This document shows positions 5,913 through 8,986 of a stretch of 8,986 nt of DNA, piece after piece. The DNA lies in contig JALSIO010000771.1 of assembly GCA_026989995.1 (NCBI GenBank), positions 1-8,986 on the forward strand. The letters run 5' to 3'. Source of the stretch: Myxococcales bacterium (GTDB lineage: Bacteria > Myxococcota_A > UBA9160 > JALSIO01). How positions within the stretch are numbered: position 1 is the stretch's first letter; each line of letters begins with the position of its first letter. The notes beneath the pieces were generated by a model that worked only from the letters and a program-made list of their open reading frames with translations, had not been told where the DNA came from and searched no databases. A program made the position numbers and the translations under genes.

Positions 5913-6608
5913 ATGGCGGGCGTGGTGGTCGTCTTCGCGAAGGCGCCGCTTCCCGGCACCGTGAAGACGCGGATGACGCCGCCGCTCACGCCGGTGGAGG
6001 CGGCCCGCCTCTACGCGTGCATGCTCGACGATGTCCTCGAGCACACGGCCCGGCTCGCCCGGGCCTTCGACCTCGAGCCGGTGGTCGCCGTCCATCCCGC
6101 AAGTCGGGTGGGCGAGGTGGCCCGCCGCGCCCCGCGGTGGTTCCGCGCGGTTCCCCAGTGGGGGCGGGACCTCGGCGCGCGCATGGAGGCCGCCGCCCGC
6201 CTGGCAGCAGCGGGTGGATTCAGCCCCATCCTCATGCGCGGGAGTGATTCGCCCGCCCTCGATGCAGACCACCTGGAGGCGGCCCTCGGCGCCCTCCGGG
6301 AGGGGGCAGACCTCGCGCTCTGCCCGGATCTCGACGGTGGGTACAACCTGGTCGCGCTGCGCGAGCCCGTGCGGGGGCTCTTCGCCCATCCAATGAGCAC
6401 CCGGACGGTTCTCGAGGACACCCTCGAGCGCGGGCGGGAGGCCGGTCTGCGGGCGGAGGTGCTCCGGCCGGGCTTCGACCTCGACACGGCGACCGACCTC
6501 CGGTGGCTCGCCGAGGCGCGTCGCCGGCGTGGAGGGCTCCCCTGCCCGCGCACCCTCTCCTACCTGGACTCCGAGGACCTCTGGCGCCACCTGGTCCCGA
6601 GAGTCTGA
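5913..6608 (+). CDS. TIGR04282/DUF2064 family GT-A fold glycosyl- or nucleotidyl-transferase-like protein
   Basis: The 231-residue product has the family's landmarks: VVVVFAKAPLPGTVKTRM at the N-terminus (4-21), GSDSP at 110-114, CPDLDGGYNLVAL at 137-149 and a C-terminal DLDTATDL at 189-196. These form a nucleotide-sugar or NTP pocket like that of CofC and MobA, with the Asp residues as metal ligands. Databases often call the family arsenosugar-biosynthesis glycosyltransferase, but no arsenic gene is nearby and the substrate is unknown. The ATG at 5913 is four bases after the ygfZ stop; the frame is open upstream, but those residues are Arg/Pro-rich and overlap ygfZ. It is the last gene of the dodecin-2 run and the second GT-A fold protein in it. 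Confidence 0.9.
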   Translation: MAGVVVVFAKAPLPGTVKTRMTPPLTPVEAARLYACMLDDVLEHTARLARAFDLEPVVAVHPASRVGEVARRAPRWFRAVPQWGRDLGARMEAAARLAAAGGFSPILMRGSDSPALDADHLEAALGALREGADLALCPDLDGGYNLVALREPVRGLFAHPMSTRTVLEDTLERGREAGLRAEVLRPGFDLDTATDLRWLAEARRRRGGLPCPRTLSYLDSEDLWRHLVPRV

Positions 6609-6679
6609 CCGGGGTCGGGCCACGGGACGCTTCGGTGCCGGGATGTTGGGTATTGCCCACATCGGGATGGAGAGACCGA

Positions 6680-6732
6680 TTGCGGGGTTCGGGGCTATTC
6701 AGTAGAACGTTCCGCCGGCGACCAGCGGAACG
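6680..6732 (+). promoter_or_regulatory. Possible porin promoter with overlapping inverted repeat
   Basis: TTGCGG (6680-6685) and TAGAAC (6703-6708) are 17 bases apart and match three and four of six consensus sigma-70 positions, so the promoter is weak at best. The last base of the -10 begins a perfect 8-base inverted repeat: CGTTCCGC (6708-6715) and GCGGAACG (6725-6732) with nine bases between. A protein bound there would cover the transcription start, as expected of a repressor site. As RNA it would be a 5' hairpin instead. Confidence 0.35.
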
Positions 6733-6882
6733 AGGTCAAGGATCGCGGCTCTCGGCCCGATGAGGGCAGGGCCACGGTACCGCTGGCGCTGGGGCATTCC
6801 GGCTACGCGCGCCGTGCGCGACGGAGTGCTACCAGCGGGGAGCCGGAGGCGGTTCGCCGGCCGCGGGTGCGGCGGGTCGGGT

Positions 6883-6947
6883 GCCTCCGGGCCGGAGGCC
6901 CGGGACGCCGCGCCCGGCTCCGGAGACTGCGGTGCCGCGTTGCACCG
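6883..6947 (+). other. Two hairpins in the probable porin mRNA leader
   Basis: GCCTCCGG (6883-6890) pairs with CCGGAGGC (6892-6899) across one base, folding as a 6-base-pair stem with a GGGCC loop. CGGTGC (6930-6935) pairs with GCACCG (6942-6947) around CGCGTT, ending five bases before the porin ribosome site (AAGGGGGGG, 6952-6960). They may stabilise or tune the outer-membrane protein mRNA. In DNA this GC-rich, short stems arise by chance. Confidence 0.3.
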
Positions 6948-6965
6948 AATGAAGGGGGGGCTCTC

Positions 6966-8986
<2,021 letters not shown>

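Larger units (their letters stand above)
6609..6965 (+). other. Gap of 357 bases before the porin gene
   Basis: No gene was recognised. The gap holds the end of the preceding operon and the porin promoter and leader. Small symmetrical sites are TGGG-TATTG-CCCA at 6647-6659, flanked by two copies of CGGGATG (6639-6645 and 6663-6669), and the elements listed separately. No T-tailed terminator is visible after the DUF2064 gene. Confidence 0.6.

Noticed and set aside
6930..6947. NtrC site reading of GGTGC-N6-GCACC before the porin
   Set aside because: The half-sites are in the opposite order to the NtrC consensus (GCACC before GGTGC), and no sigma-54 promoter is present there.

Overview
The window is very GC-rich DNA with almost every third codon position G or C. 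It holds eight protein genes, two of them cut by the window edges. A diderm (Gram-negative-type) proteobacterium-like organism is suggested by an outer-membrane beta-barrel porin with a terminal Phe, a YgfZ homologue, a sigma-54 (-24/-12) promoter and a P-II protein with the uridylylation tyrosine. A tungsten- or molybdenum-pterin aldehyde oxidoreductase fits a delta-proteobacteria-like or related soil/sediment lineage, but the species cannot be named from this sequence.

Left part (minus strand): a truncated gene for a small exported protein (1-437), a 335-base gap with two dyads, and a complete aldehyde:ferredoxin oxidoreductase (AOR) gene (773-2587). From about 2588 everything reads on the plus strand, so AOR is divergent from the next gene.

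Centre (plus strand): two dodecin genes (2837-3058 and 3362-3580) about half identical to each other, both lacking the flavin-stacking Trp and its partner Gln of classical dodecins. Between them lies an 80-base island of about 39% GC with a short perfect dyad, the clearest compositional break in the window. The second dodecin opens a tight run of overlapping or near-touching genes: a MobA-like nucleotidyltransferase (GTGA overlap), a possible 20-codon mini-ORF (ATGA overlap), a YgfZ-type folate-binding Fe-S protein (GTGA overlap) and a TIGR04282/DUF2064 GT-A fold protein (4-base gap). This looks like one transcript.

Right part: a 357-base gap with a strong inverted repeat, then an OmpL/BBP2-like porin (6966-8429), twin GC-rich hairpins that probably end its transcript, and the start of a P-II gene (8789 to the window end). 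The P-II upstream region has a near-consensus sigma-54 promoter (8607-8621). Two related dyads lie 21 bases apart at about -93 and -72, a textbook layout for an NtrC-type activator. The P-II gene is therefore probably nitrogen-regulated; an ammonium transporter may follow outside the window.

No tRNA, rRNA, insertion sequence or CRISPR array was seen. I found no clear new multi-gene system. The least ordinary items are the paired non-classical dodecins with their AT-rich spacer and the complete sigma-54 control region.
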